In this document: positions 26,150 to 35,540 of the stretch, piece after piece
How positions within the stretch are numbered: the stretch's first letter is position 1
Layout of the letters: each line of letters starts with the position of its first letter
The notes under the pieces: generated by a model
Database searches by the model: none
What the model was told of the DNA's origin: nothing
Seen by the model: the letters and a program-made list of their open reading frames with translations, nothing else
Assembly (NCBI GenBank): GCA_958296015.1
Contig: CATQIH010000005.1
Span: 1 to 54,175 of the forward strand
DNA: 54,175 nucleotides
Source: Cyclobacteriaceae bacterium
GTDB taxonomy: Bacteria > Bacteroidota > Bacteroidia > Cytophagales > Cyclobacteriaceae
Reading direction: 5' to 3'
Position numbers and translations under genes: made by a program

Positions 26150-28375
26150 TTAAAACTGCTTTAAATACGTTAATTTTCCGATTAGCGACTGGTTTTGTAG
26201 AGGGGAATCCCGAAAAGAATGGTCGTTGAAGACCAGGTACAAGAAGCTCAGCGGGGCAAATTCCCAGCTTCCCCGCACGTTCCATCGGCCCTGCTGCGTG
26301 GCGGTATTATACTGGTAAAAAGCCGAAGCGCGGATGCGGGGGTTGTAGGCCAGTCGCAACTCACCGGTGAGTAAATGTAAATCCTTGTTTGTGGCTTCTT
26401 CCCCCAAATTATGGATGCCGTTGTAGGTATACTCGGCAGAAAAGGCAATGTTGGGAACAGGAGCCAGGCGAATGCCTGCTTCCACCTCTTGCAAAGTGCC
26501 GTTATAATAGTTGCCCCACTGATAGCTCAGGCTGCTTGATATTTTCTTGGAGGCATCCGATCTGTAGTAAAGCTGGTAGCGGGTGTAATAATAATTGCCG
26601 GGAGCTACGGCTATGCCCAGTGGCTGGAAGAAAAAATGCTCCCAGGTAGGCAAAATGCTGCCGGTAAATTTCCCTCCATCCTGAAAAATAAAATAGACCG
26701 GAAAAATATCAATTTCTGCCGACTGAAAGCGGCCGTCGGAAGCATTCTGGTAATAATTCACAAACACGCCGGGGTCCCAGCGCCTGATCCAATTCCACCG
26801 TTTGCCCTTCGGACGAACAATATAATACCCGCCCGGATTATGCTGGATCACATCGTTCTGAAAGACAAACCCCATGCCGGGTACATATCTTTCACTCACA
26901 ATATTGCTGAGCCAGCCCAGGTACATATTGTTGGGAGTGTACCCGGCATACAGGCTGCCTGCCAGGCCGATGTTATTGGGCAAGTTATCCTGCGAGGCGG
27001 AGGCTAAATATTGAATCGTAATTTCGTTGATGGGCCTCATCAGCCCGTCCACAGTGATGGTAGTGTTGTTGTGTTGGTCAAACCCAATCTCCGAGTTGGC
27101 TTCGTCCAGGCGGTGGGTCAGCATCACCCCGACGTTGTTCTGGCTGCCATAATTTTTGGCATAGCGCAACACCCCAAAGTTGGCGGCACCCTGAAATTCA
27201 GTGCCGCGCTGGTGGACATACAAGCCGGCCAGGGTTCGCTTTTCAGTACGATCAGTATAGCGCAGTCCGGCATCAATGGGCACCGGGTCAGCGTTGAACT
27301 GCGCATTGGCCAGCCCGATGGTACGGCTGAAAAAAGGCTTGATGGCATCCACATTTGCCCCAGCATATACGCCGGAGTTCTCCAGAAAAAACTGCCGCTT
27401 TTCAGGAAAAAACACGTTGAATCGCGTCAGGTTATTTACCGCCCGGTCTACATCGGCCTGGGCAAAATCGGTGTTGAAGGTCACGTCCAGCACGGCATGT
27501 GGGTTCACCGCCCATTTGATCTCCCCCCCGGCTTTGAAACGCTGTTTGGCAGTGGTTTGTCCTGTTTCATCGGTGCGGCGATCGTACTGATACAAGCCAT
27601 AGGGCTGTACCCGCAGGCTGAGCGAAGGTTCGGGCAGTTGCAAGCCCTTCAGTTGCGCGGCATAGGTCATACGGTAGGGCGAATACGCCTGGGGCACGGC
27701 AGGAAATACGGTTGTCTCATAATCCCGTCGGGCCAGGCGGGCCAGGGTCAGCCCCCAGGAGACAGTATCATTTTCGGTACGTTCGTAGCGCAGCGATTTG
27801 AAGGGAATGGCAAATTCAGCAAAATAACCGCTGTCTACCACCGTAGTTCGCACCCGCCACGGCGCATCCCAGTCTTTATCGCTGAAGCTATCGTCAAATA
27901 CCTGCAAGTCGCGTTGCGTGCCCAGTGGAGTGGCCTGAAAAGAGACGCAGTAGCGCCGTAGGTTCTGGGGGTCCAACTGGATGTAGATCACATCATTTTC
28001 GCCATAGACAAAATCGCGGCGGAAGTCCTGCACCCGCACCCCTTTTCTACCCAGGCTGTCGCGGGCGAACACGCCGAAGTAGAGATTTTTGTTGTCGAAC
28101 AAAATTTTCACCTGGGTTGGATAACGGTAAGCACCACCCTGTCGGGGTTCCATGCGGAAGAAGTCGTCAATCACCGGGGCAACTTGCCAGGAAGCTTCAT
28201 CCAGTTTGCCGTCTACGCTGATAGCACCCAAAGCTTGCCTGGCATACACCTGTGGCGGCTTGTCCGGCGGTGGAAAGTTCTGGGCATTTTGGGCAAAAGC
28301 AAGCTGTAAAAAGCCACTGAATAATAGCAAAACCAATGAAATAATAATAACCGTATAAAGTAATTGTCGGTGCAT
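26150..28375 (-). CDS. DUF5916 protein with CBM9-like N-terminal domain
   Basis: A 741-residue secreted protein. After a signal peptide (to about residue 28) comes a carbohydrate-binding family 9-like domain (about 40-225; ISVDGKLDEASWQVAPVIDD, VKILFDNKNLYFGVFARDS) followed by a DUF5916 outer-membrane barrel-like region (FNTDFAQADVDRAVNNLTRF, FPEKRQFFLENSGVY) to the end. The function of DUF5916 is unknown; it is widespread in Bacteroidota. It lies at the downstream end of the receptor/permease cluster, 100 bp beyond a decayed receptor fragment that has an operator palindrome, so it may be read from that promoter. Confidence 0.9.
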   Translation of the reverse strand: MHRQLLYTVIIISLVLLLFSGFLQLAFAQNAQNFPPPDKPPQVYARQALGAISVDGKLDEASWQVAPVIDDFFRMEPRQGGAYRYPTQVKILFDNKNLYFGVFARDSLGRKGVRVQDFRRDFVYGENDVIYIQLDPQNLRRYCVSFQATPLGTQRDLQVFDDSFSDKDWDAPWRVRTTVVDSGYFAEFAIPFKSLRYERTENDTVSWGLTLARLARRDYETTVFPAVPQAYSPYRMTYAAQLKGLQLPEPSLSLRVQPYGLYQYDRRTDETGQTTAKQRFKAGGEIKWAVNPHAVLDVTFNTDFAQADVDRAVNNLTRFNVFFPEKRQFFLENSGVYAGANVDAIKPFFSRTIGLANAQFNADPVPIDAGLRYTDRTEKRTLAGLYVHQRGTEFQGAANFGVLRYAKNYGSQNNVGVMLTHRLDEANSEIGFDQHNNTTITVDGLMRPINEITIQYLASASQDNLPNNIGLAGSLYAGYTPNNMYLGWLSNIVSERYVPGMGFVFQNDVIQHNPGGYYIVRPKGKRWNWIRRWDPGVFVNYYQNASDGRFQSAEIDIFPVYFIFQDGGKFTGSILPTWEHFFFQPLGIAVAPGNYYYTRYQLYYRSDASKKISSSLSYQWGNYYNGTLQEVEAGIRLAPVPNIAFSAEYTYNGIHNLGEEATNKDLHLLTGELRLAYNPRIRASAFYQYNTATQQGRWNVRGSWEFAPLSFLYLVFNDHSFRDSPLQNQSLIGKLTYLKQF

Positions 28376-28476
28376 AAGCTATAGTTCATTTAAGGAAAAC
28401 TTGATCTTTTGTTGTGTCATCATTTCAATACTTATGGATTATCCACTCTCAAATTTTAGAATCACTATCCACGAAT

Positions 28477-28750
28477 TTATTGCAGCATGGCGTGGATAGA
28501 AGTAAATCGCTGCCCGTGCCCGTGCTGTACCAGATTGGTTGCCATGTCCTGGGTGGTGCCTTCCACCACAATATTAGCCTCGGGAACGGGTTGGCGGGCC
28601 TGGTCGTCTATGACCATACTACGGATGGTCTGTTGAGCAAAAAGAGAGAAGCAGTGTGATGCTGACGGTCATGTAGGGCAAACAGGAATGGCTGTACCAG
28701 TAGGAGGACGGCAATCCATATATAAAGTCTTTTTTTGCCAGGTCATTCAT
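28477..28750 (-). pseudogene. Decayed N-terminus of a TonB-receptor-like protein
   Basis: Read on the minus strand in successive frames it gives a signal-peptide core (KKRLYIWIAVLLLVQPFLFA), then, after a frame change, LFAQQTIRSMVIDDQARQPV followed by PEANIVVEGTTQDMATN, the opening strands of a carboxypeptidase-regulatory-like domain. A second frame change is needed at a run of seven A before the signal peptide. A stop at 28477 ends it before any plug domain. It lies directly behind an operator palindrome, so it was probably a regulated receptor that lost its body. Confidence 0.6.
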
Positions 28751-28780
28751 CGTGCGAATCTAGTAGGTATTTAAGATAAA

Positions 28781-28795
28781 TGCAATATTGTTGCA
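28781..28795. promoter_or_regulatory. Probable Zur operator before the decayed receptor
   Basis: TGCAATATTGTTGCA has one arm mismatch to the consensus. It lies 31 bp upstream of the relic's ATG on the minus strand and may now control the DUF5916 gene instead. Confidence 0.7.
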
Positions 28796-28942
28796 TTGAT
28801 AAAGGCATCCGTTAGTAAATTTCACTAATTTTTAGAAATGATTTTCCTTCACACATCCAAAGCCAAGTGATCATCATCGGCTTTTAGGTTTGCTTCAAAA
28901 AGATATTCCCAATGGCTTCCGCTTACCCAGTGCCAATTTTCT

Positions 28943-31351
28943 TTATTGTACCCTTTTTTCTTCTTCCAGTGGCCGCTCTTTGCCACTTTTCAGCTTGCCT
29001 CCCAGGTGGTAGGTCATACTTAGGATGACCCGGCGGGTATCCCCGGTATGGTTGTAGCTCACGTTGGCGCCATCGTAAATAGAATAGCCCCAGTAGTGGA
29101 TCGTCCTGAACAGGTCGGTTACCGACAGGCGGAGGTTTAACTTTTCGTTGAGAAAGGCTTTCCTATATCCGGCATCTACCGTGAAATAGTGCTTCAGCAC
29201 GTATACCCCATCCAAGGAAGGGGAAGTATAGTAGGCAGAAACTTCCAGAGCATGGCCTTGGGGCAGGGAAAAGGTTTGTGCGGAAGAAACATCCACCGTG
29301 AACTTCTCCGGTCGGAAAACCGCCCCGTTCTGTAGATAGGCATAGGTGAGGTAGCGCAGAGTGATGGTGTTCTGCATTTCCCAGAAGTCAGCAAGGTATA
29401 CAGGGAAGATCAGCAGGGCACTGGCATCATCCCGATGGGAAAAATTGAGGGTGCTGACCACCAGCTCGCCCGTCTGATTATTTTGTCGGGCAAAGCTGGA
29501 AATAGGGTTGTTGGTATGCACAAAGCCTAGCGTTAGGGTGTACATACTGCGGAAAGAATAGGTGGTGGCGGCATTCCAGGAAACCTCCGGGCGCAGCAGG
29601 GGATTGCCTTCATAATAAGAAAACTTATCGAAGAAGTAGCGGGAAGGGTTCAGGTTGCTGTAGAGCGGACGGTTGATCCGGCGGGTGAGCGAAGCGGAAA
29701 GGACGTGCTGCTTGTCCCACTGCTTTTCTACCGACAGGTAAGGAAAAAAATTAATGTAATTTCTTGGGGTAATGCGGTTCAGGTTGATCGCATTACCTTC
29801 GGATAAGGTTTTCTCTGCGCGCAAGCCCGCATCCACCTTGACGCTGCCCCATTGCTTAGCTGCTGTGGCATAGGCGGCAACAATCTGCTCATCGTAGGTA
29901 AAGTGGTTGCTCAGGGTGGGAGAAAAAACATACTGCACGTTGATCAGTGAATCATAGACAAAGTTATTGTCAATGGTGACGTAGGAATATTTTAAGCCGG
30001 TAGCCAGCCTGATGCTTTTCAACGGAAGCGTAGCATCTGCTTTCAGCGAGCGGATTTTGATCCGGCTGGGCTGGTCAAACGTCAGTTCCTGGTAAGGCTG
30101 TAACGGGGCTTGCGCTTCATTTAAAAGCCGGTTGCCCAGTGCCCCGCGGGAATTGTTGATGTAGGTGGAGTAGTCAGCGTCAACCGTGATTTGCTTGCCC
30201 GGGGAGTCCAGTTGGACCTTATAGTTCAGGTTGAAGGCATGATTGACCGAAGGCTCTACCGTCCTGTTTTGGTTTTGCACCACCGTTTTTTCCTCACTGT
30301 TTTGCGGAATGATGAACGTAGGCCCGCTGCCAGTACGGCTCCATTGGTTAGAAAAACCATTATAGACCAGCCCGACCGCCTGGTTTTTACTGATGTCATA
30401 ATCAATCCCGACTTTGTATCCCTGATTGTGTTGGCGAGAAGGATCAAAGGAGGCTCGGTCGTACACCGTGGTCTCACCGGCATGGTCAATCACCCGGTAG
30501 CTGGTTCGGTGGAGATAGTCCTTTTTGTAGAAGTAGCTGTAGTTGCCAAAAATATTGATCTTCCGCGTAGCCACATTGCCGGTCAGACTCTTGGGGGCTT
30601 GCGGATAACGCCCCCGGCCCAGCCCGGCACTGATGTCCAAGGCATAGCCTTTTTGTTTACTTTTTTTGGTGATGATGTTGATAATACCGGCGTTGCCTGC
30701 CGCATCGTATTGTGAGGTGGGGGTGGTGATCACTTCGATCCGGGAAAGGCTTTCGGAAGGCATCCCTTTCAGCAGGTTGCTCAACTGCTGGGGCGAGAGG
30801 TTGGTCATTTTTCCATCCAGCAGTACATTTACGTTGGCGTAGCCATTGAGCAGCAGATCACCTTCCTGGCTGGCACTCACGCCGGGCGTACGCTGCAACA
30901 GATCAAAGGCTGAATTGCCCGAAGCCGTGGCCCGGTTTTCTAGGTTGTACACCAACTTGCCATCGGCTAGTTCCACCTGCCTCTTTTCAGCCGTCACCGC
31001 CACTTCTTCCAGGGTGGTCACGTCTTCAGTCATGAGGAGGGTGGGAAGGTTGACGATTGTATTTTCCGGATTCAGGACAAAAGGCCGGGAAAAAGCTTTG
31101 TTCATCCCCACAAAGCTGGCGATAACCAGATAGCGGCCCACGGTTTTGGCTTGTAGGGCGTACCTGCCGTGCTGGTCCGTCTGGTCAACGGCTACCGAGG
31201 CAGAATCCGGCAAGTGCACCAGGCGCACATTGACCCCAAGCAGTGGCTGTGCCTGCGCATCGGTCATCCGGCCCTGCACGGTATACGTCTGCTGGGCAGA
31301 AGATACGGTGGAGGAAAGGAGTAACAGTATGCATAGACAGGTCTGGATCAT
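28943..31351 (-). CDS. TonB-dependent receptor-like outer-membrane protein
   Basis: An 802-residue protein of the OMP_b-brl_3 receptor group: signal peptide (MIQTCLCILLLLSSTVSSAQQ), a carboxypeptidase-regulatory-like domain (about 23-105), a plug-like segment (LENRATASGNSAFDLLQRTP, VNVLLDGKMTNLSPQQL, IEVITTPTSQYDAAGNAG) and a barrel. It ends with a charged tail (KSGKERPLEEEKRVQ) beyond the usual terminal aromatic residue. It is the last receptor of the long minus-strand cluster, 75 bp after the permease pair at 31427-34305. The ligand is unknown. Its leader resembles that of the receptor at 37700. Confidence 0.92.
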   Translation of the reverse strand: MIQTCLCILLLLSSTVSSAQQTYTVQGRMTDAQAQPLLGVNVRLVHLPDSASVAVDQTDQHGRYALQAKTVGRYLVIASFVGMNKAFSRPFVLNPENTIVNLPTLLMTEDVTTLEEVAVTAEKRQVELADGKLVYNLENRATASGNSAFDLLQRTPGVSASQEGDLLLNGYANVNVLLDGKMTNLSPQQLSNLLKGMPSESLSRIEVITTPTSQYDAAGNAGIINIITKKSKQKGYALDISAGLGRGRYPQAPKSLTGNVATRKINIFGNYSYFYKKDYLHRTSYRVIDHAGETTVYDRASFDPSRQHNQGYKVGIDYDISKNQAVGLVYNGFSNQWSRTGSGPTFIIPQNSEEKTVVQNQNRTVEPSVNHAFNLNYKVQLDSPGKQITVDADYSTYINNSRGALGNRLLNEAQAPLQPYQELTFDQPSRIKIRSLKADATLPLKSIRLATGLKYSYVTIDNNFVYDSLINVQYVFSPTLSNHFTYDEQIVAAYATAAKQWGSVKVDAGLRAEKTLSEGNAINLNRITPRNYINFFPYLSVEKQWDKQHVLSASLTRRINRPLYSNLNPSRYFFDKFSYYEGNPLLRPEVSWNAATTYSFRSMYTLTLGFVHTNNPISSFARQNNQTGELVVSTLNFSHRDDASALLIFPVYLADFWEMQNTITLRYLTYAYLQNGAVFRPEKFTVDVSSAQTFSLPQGHALEVSAYYTSPSLDGVYVLKHYFTVDAGYRKAFLNEKLNLRLSVTDLFRTIHYWGYSIYDGANVSYNHTGDTRRVILSMTYHLGGKLKSGKERPLEEEKRVQ

Positions 31352-31371
31352 GGTCTGGGTTAAATTTTATG
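31321..31371 (-). repeat. Leader segment similar to 37670-37720
   Basis: These 51 bp, covering the start of the receptor gene and its upstream ACATAAAATTTAAC, match 37670-37720 at roughly four of five bases. At 37709 the same CATAAAATTTAA encodes the last residues (HKI, stop) of the ABC ATPase; here an in-frame ENLLHKI-stop is visible too, as if an ATPase gene end once preceded this receptor. Confidence 0.55.
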
Positions 31372-31426
31372 TAGTAGATTTTCGCGGATGTATTGCTTGT
31401 AGTATAAGAGTGAAATGAGGGTTAGG

Positions 31427-32881
31427 TTAAGTGTTAAGCCGATGTGAAAATTTCACGTTGGCCCAACGGATCAGCACGATGATTACGATCACAAAAACCA
31501 ACAGGTTGACAAAGATCATTCCTGGTATTTTTCCCGAGGCAGTAGCTTCCTGTTCAGGTAGTTTTTTAAAATCAGATTTTTCCAATGCCCGGTCAAAGAA
31601 TAAGGCTGGGAAAAAAGCATCATGAAAACGTTGATGGAATTTCATCATGTTCCCTATGAATTCATGATTCGCTGCGGCATCGTTCCGGGCCAATCCGGCA
31701 AAGATTCCATCCATGGCAGCAGCAGGGTTGACAAGGCCACTGGCATTCGTAAGTGCTTGTCTTTTTTCGATGTTATTGAAATAATGGCGAACGGCTACAC
31801 TGTTACTGTCATCCAACAGTTCATGATAAGCGAAATACACGGCGAACCTAAACCCTTGACTCTTCGGACTGACGGTTGCCTTCTCATATTGCGGTTTCAA
31901 TTCCCCAAGCTGCCTTACGGTCTTGATGCCAAAAGCATCATCCTCAAACTTAGCACCTTGTGGCCTCCTCGACATCCGGCTCACCAGCGTGTTATCGACG
32001 GGGATTATTTTTTCAGATACAGTGCTGGTTAGTGCTGGCATCACGATGCATACCAATACCCAGAGCAAACCACCGTATAACGCGCTGGCACTCGTGTTTA
32101 ATCTCAAGGCGTTGATTAGGTACAATGCCGATAGCCATACGGTGAGGTATAGACAGGCACCTGCCAAAAAGAGCAGGTCGGTGATGGATGGCGGCTGACC
32201 GAAATGAAAGTAGTTGATCATCAGGCCACTTAAGAATAAAATAAAAAGCAAGCTGATTGCCAGACAGGCTACTAAAAAGATATTGGATGCTACCCATCTT
32301 TTTGACGTTATTCCCTGGCTGTTGATGAGTCGCCAGTTACCATTGTCCAGTTCGGATGATAGGATATTAAAGCATAACACAATGATGAGTAGAGGAAGGA
32401 GATGAATGATCCAGAAGCTGACATCAAAATGCCCGGCCAGTGCCCTTAGTGGGTTGGCGATTTCCCCTTGTTTGAAGAGTTGCATGAAGAAGCTCTCCAA
32501 TTTTATCATATAGTAATAAGGAAATACATCGCCTTGACCTATGGCATAAAGGGCTGTGGTGTTGGGTATTTTATAGACAGGAAGGGTAGTATAAAAATTG
32601 GCTTCTCTAGGGGATGTTACTTTCTGATAGGCTTCTCTACCCTCAACGGTCGTCGTGTCTGCCTGGAATCCTGCGACCAATTTGTTGATGGCATCGGCTT
32701 TCTCATCGCGAAAAGCATGTATGGTAGTGATTTGCTTTTCTTTGAAAGCAAAGCCCTGGTATAAACCGTACAAACCTGTGACGAAGAACGCAATAAGAAG
32801 AAGCAAGTTGGTTTTTTGTTTCGCAAAAAGCCAGAACTGCCACTTCACCAGTTTTGAAAAAAGTATAGGTTCTTTCATCAT
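31427..32881 (-). CDS. DUF3526 ABC-2 permease, class II (pair 1)
   Basis: A 484-residue membrane protein. One N-terminal helix (about 25-45) precedes a long extracytoplasmic domain (IHAFRDEKADAINKL..., GQGDVFPYYYMIKLESFF), then five helices, a second ectodomain, and a final helix near the C-terminus. Class II members share GQxD and a NP...GxFDxSF block before LLPLLIIV, but lack the HPH motif. The MMKEPILF start at 32881 is preferred to one 23 codons upstream, which would overlap the partner gene. It lies 8 bp behind class I gene 32890-34305, with which it should form a heterodimer driven by the cluster's single ATPase. Confidence 0.87.
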   Translation of the reverse strand: MMKEPILFSKLVKWQFWLFAKQKTNLLLLIAFFVTGLYGLYQGFAFKEKQITTIHAFRDEKADAINKLVAGFQADTTTVEGREAYQKVTSPREANFYTTLPVYKIPNTTALYAIGQGDVFPYYYMIKLESFFMQLFKQGEIANPLRALAGHFDVSFWIIHLLPLLIIVLCFNILSSELDNGNWRLINSQGITSKRWVASNIFLVACLAISLLFILFLSGLMINYFHFGQPPSITDLLFLAGACLYLTVWLSALYLINALRLNTSASALYGGLLWVLVCIVMPALTSTVSEKIIPVDNTLVSRMSRRPQGAKFEDDAFGIKTVRQLGELKPQYEKATVSPKSQGFRFAVYFAYHELLDDSNSVAVRHYFNNIEKRQALTNASGLVNPAAAMDGIFAGLARNDAAANHEFIGNMMKFHQRFHDAFFPALFFDRALEKSDFKKLPEQEATASGKIPGMIFVNLLVFVIVIIVLIRWANVKFSHRLNT

Positions 32882-32889
32882 ACAATCAT

Positions 32890-34305
32890 TTAGTGGTAAA
32901 ACGTCTTGTGCCCCATCGCTACCAACACTACCAGCAGAACCAGCGTCCACAACAATAGCAAACTATTTTCGACAAGAACATGAGGAAGCGACCAAGACAG
33001 GCCATGATTATCGATTTGCAAATCGTGGATAGCGGAGTACTGATCGGCTTTCAGGCGGTAGGTGAAAAATGTTCCGTAAGCGGAGTTATTCATCATGTCG
33101 TTGTTCATATCCTGCACAAAGCCCCTGCGGTATTTCTCAGCCTGCCGTTGAAAATCAATTTCTGATTCAAGGCTTGCATTGGACGCGGCCATCGATAAAT
33201 TCCTTACGGCGATGTAAGGACTCAGCAGCGCGAACCAAGCCTGAACGGTTTTCTGATGGTCGAGGGCATCGAATAATTTCTGAAAGTGGATGTCATATAC
33301 TTTGCTGCTATATTCTTCACTTTGCTGCATAATGTAGCCCTCAAAGTTGAAAGGCAGTTTCTGAATACTGTCTACTTTATATTGCGCCAGCAAACTCTGC
33401 TCGATGCGCTGCGCGCGTTCACTTTTTGAATCGTGTCCGTCCAGTCCCTTTTCAATATCTTCCGCTATCTGCTTTTTGAATGAATAGTTGGTGTCCACGT
33501 CGTAAAGATTCTCCGCTACATTGGCCGAAATACGTGGTATCAGAATGGTGGAAAACATCCAGATCAGCAACAACACCGAAAGGGAACTGCCTATGTTTTT
33601 AATTTTGGATGATACAGAAATACCGATCATGCTCCAGCAGAGACCATACAACGAATAGATGACCCATATATAGAGGGCAGCCGAAACGTCAACGTTGGCC
33701 TTGACAAAAAGTAAAGCCGCAAAAACTATAACGACCAGGTAAGCGGTAAGAAATATTTCCAGAAGCATAAATACCGCGAAGGTTTTTGCAAATAGTATCT
33801 TTCGAAAACTCATTCCCTGAGAAAGCAGTAAAGGTAAGGTGCCTCTTTTCATTTCTCCGTTGACCGTATTGAACGAAAGCAGAATGATCAGCAAAGGTAT
33901 GATGAGTTGGCAGACTAAGGCAGGACTCAGCCATCCAAATCGGATACCGCTATCACTTTCCTGACTTTTGCTGAATAAAAAGTCATTCTGACGATGCGGT
34001 TCCATGTACACCGAGGTTCCCATGTAGATGCTTAGCCCAGGGTCAAAGCAATGAAGCATATAGGGTTTCTTGTAGGCATAGTTACCAAAGTGCGCGGCCA
34101 TATGCGGATGTTTTAGCTCTTGCGAGAGCCACTCCCTGCGCGACGCTTGCTGCGCATTCATTCGATCTGCCGACAGATTAGCCTGGTAGCTCACCTGATG
34201 CCATAAGGCGATTATTCCAAACAAAAGGAAGGCAATGATTGCCCACCTAATGTGACGGTCGCGTTGCCATTGCAACCATTCGTGTTTTAATAGGGTGTTT
34301 ATCAC
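32890..34305 (-). CDS. DUF3526 ABC-2 permease, class I with HPH motif (pair 1)
   Basis: A 471-residue membrane protein with an N-terminal helix (about 20-38), an ectodomain bearing HPHMAAHFG (residues 66-74) and LSIYMGTSVYMEPHRQND, then helices with QLIIPLLIILLSF and GEMKRGTLPLLLSQG, a second ectodomain (SEEYSSKVYDIHFQKLFDAL, AVRNLSMAASNASLESEIDF) and a C-terminal helix. These are hallmarks of DUF3526 permeases. The conserved histidines of the first ectodomain could bind metal. It is 17 bp behind the XusB-like lipoprotein gene and 8 bp before its class II partner. Confidence 0.88.
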   Translation of the reverse strand: MINTLLKHEWLQWQRDRHIRWAIIAFLLFGIIALWHQVSYQANLSADRMNAQQASRREWLSQELKHPHMAAHFGNYAYKKPYMLHCFDPGLSIYMGTSVYMEPHRQNDFLFSKSQESDSGIRFGWLSPALVCQLIIPLLIILLSFNTVNGEMKRGTLPLLLSQGMSFRKILFAKTFAVFMLLEIFLTAYLVVIVFAALLFVKANVDVSAALYIWVIYSLYGLCWSMIGISVSSKIKNIGSSLSVLLLIWMFSTILIPRISANVAENLYDVDTNYSFKKQIAEDIEKGLDGHDSKSERAQRIEQSLLAQYKVDSIQKLPFNFEGYIMQQSEEYSSKVYDIHFQKLFDALDHQKTVQAWFALLSPYIAVRNLSMAASNASLESEIDFQRQAEKYRRGFVQDMNNDMMNNSAYGTFFTYRLKADQYSAIHDLQIDNHGLSWSLPHVLVENSLLLLWTLVLLVVLVAMGHKTFYH

Positions 34306-34322
34306 GCGGAAAAAAATAGTAA

Positions 34323-35522
34323 TTAGTTGAGCTTAGTAAATCCGTCGCATGACCCTGCGCTAATATCAAACTCCTTACCGACCGTGCCATCGCTGATCAA
34401 GTAGGAATAAATTGAATTGGAAGCGGCAGCAGGCCCATTGAAATATATCTTCTCATTGTCCCACTTGGTCATGAAGATACTATTGCCGAAAAGCTTTGGC
34501 AAACTTTCAGCGATGTTGCCTTCGGAGGTTTTTGCAGTCAGATCAATTTTGTAAATCTCAGCAGTGGCCAACGGGTCGTAATCGGCATCGGAATCAAACG
34601 GGTACGCTACCTCATCGGAGTAACGAATGGTAAATGTCATGCCATTATCAAAATGAAATAGGCCCGTGCATGGTTTTCCTGTGGCCGCGTTCAGGTCAAA
34701 GAAATAGTCCGGATCAAAATCCGTTGCGCCATCCTTAATACGCAGAATTCCGCTCGGCTTGCCGTTATTGGCGTAGCCAGTTACGTAGATGTCATTGTTG
34801 GCATCCTTGATCATCGGGTTAGGACTAAACGAAGCGCTAGTCCCGCCGTTCCACATCTCACTGCTTCGGCCATCTGCTATTAATTTTTCAACGGTATTGG
34901 TCGTCATGTTGATCATGGCAACAAACACAGAGTCCGCCAGGTTTGAAAAATTAGCGTCCTGATAGTTGACTCCCATAAACAGTTGATTGTCCCGGATCAC
35001 CATCCCCTGATAGTACACTTCAGTGGCCCCTTCCTTTTGTAAGCCAGTTAGATCTACCGTGGTTGAAATTTGCATCGTGGTGGGATCAAACTTAACCAGT
35101 TTGGGTACACCGCCAAAACCATTGGCTGCCGCGTATGCTTCTGTGGCGCTCACAAATTCAACCGCTCCGAATGTTTTCAATCCGGGTACCGTGATGCTCC
35201 CGGACTCCTGGGGCGTGCCCGTGGCATCGAAGGTAAATTTTCTTAGGGTCGCCGGAGCGCCAAAGGTGGCCACGTAGATATCGGAACGGTACCGGAACAT
35301 CATTCCGCTTCCCGTTAGCTCAGCCGCCTGGGAGGTGCCCACGCTTCCCGTGGGAAATTCGTTTGTGCCAAAGACATAGGCAGTCTGGTTCGGAAAGGTC
35401 CCGGCGGTGGTGGTCAGCGCATAATTAACTTTATTCGGATCCTTTTGAACCTCATCATCCTGACAAGAAGCGGTGAACAGTATTGCGCTGATTAATAAGA
35501 AGGTATGGAGTTTTGTTTTCAT
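34323..35522 (-). CDS. DUF4374 lipoprotein, XusB-like
   Basis: A 399-residue lipoprotein (lipobox ILFTASC, Cys20) whose mature part consists of repeated beta-propeller-like blades, with DUF4374 features such as YVFGTNEFPTGSVGTSQAAE, GAVEFVSATEAYAA and MIKDANNDIYVTGYANNG. XusB of Bacteroides thetaiotaomicron belongs to DUF4374; it is a surface lipoprotein that captures ferric enterobactin and hands it to the receptor XusA. Here too it follows a TonB receptor gene (18 bp downstream of 35541-37700). The third Xus gene, the PepSY protein XusC, is absent and DUF3526 permeases take its place. A metallophore-binding role is inferred. Confidence 0.8.
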   Translation of the reverse strand: MKTKLHTFLLISAILFTASCQDDEVQKDPNKVNYALTTTAGTFPNQTAYVFGTNEFPTGSVGTSQAAELTGSGMMFRYRSDIYVATFGAPATLRKFTFDATGTPQESGSITVPGLKTFGAVEFVSATEAYAAANGFGGVPKLVKFDPTTMQISTTVDLTGLQKEGATEVYYQGMVIRDNQLFMGVNYQDANFSNLADSVFVAMINMTTNTVEKLIADGRSSEMWNGGTSASFSPNPMIKDANNDIYVTGYANNGKPSGILRIKDGATDFDPDYFFDLNAATGKPCTGLFHFDNGMTFTIRYSDEVAYPFDSDADYDPLATAEIYKIDLTAKTSEGNIAESLPKLFGNSIFMTKWDNEKIYFNGPAAASNSIYSYLISDGTVGKEFDISAGSCDGFTKLN

Positions 35523-35540
35523 TGTTGTTTGATTTATAGT

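Larger units (their letters stand above)
28376..28942. other. Intergenic region with a decayed receptor start and an operator
   Basis: A 567-bp gap between two minus-strand genes. It contains an operator palindrome at 28781-28795 and a pseudogene at 28477-28750. No intact gene is seen; the plus-strand frame over 28414-28659 lies opposite the relic and is a shadow. Confidence 0.65.

Noticed and set aside
27011-27961. Long plus-strand open frame (316 codons)
   Set aside because: It lies wholly opposite the well-supported DUF5916 gene and shows no domain or start context; it is an antisense shadow.
28414-28659. Plus-strand small gene
   Set aside because: The opposite strand carries recognisable, frame-broken receptor sequence; the plus-strand peptide is its shadow.
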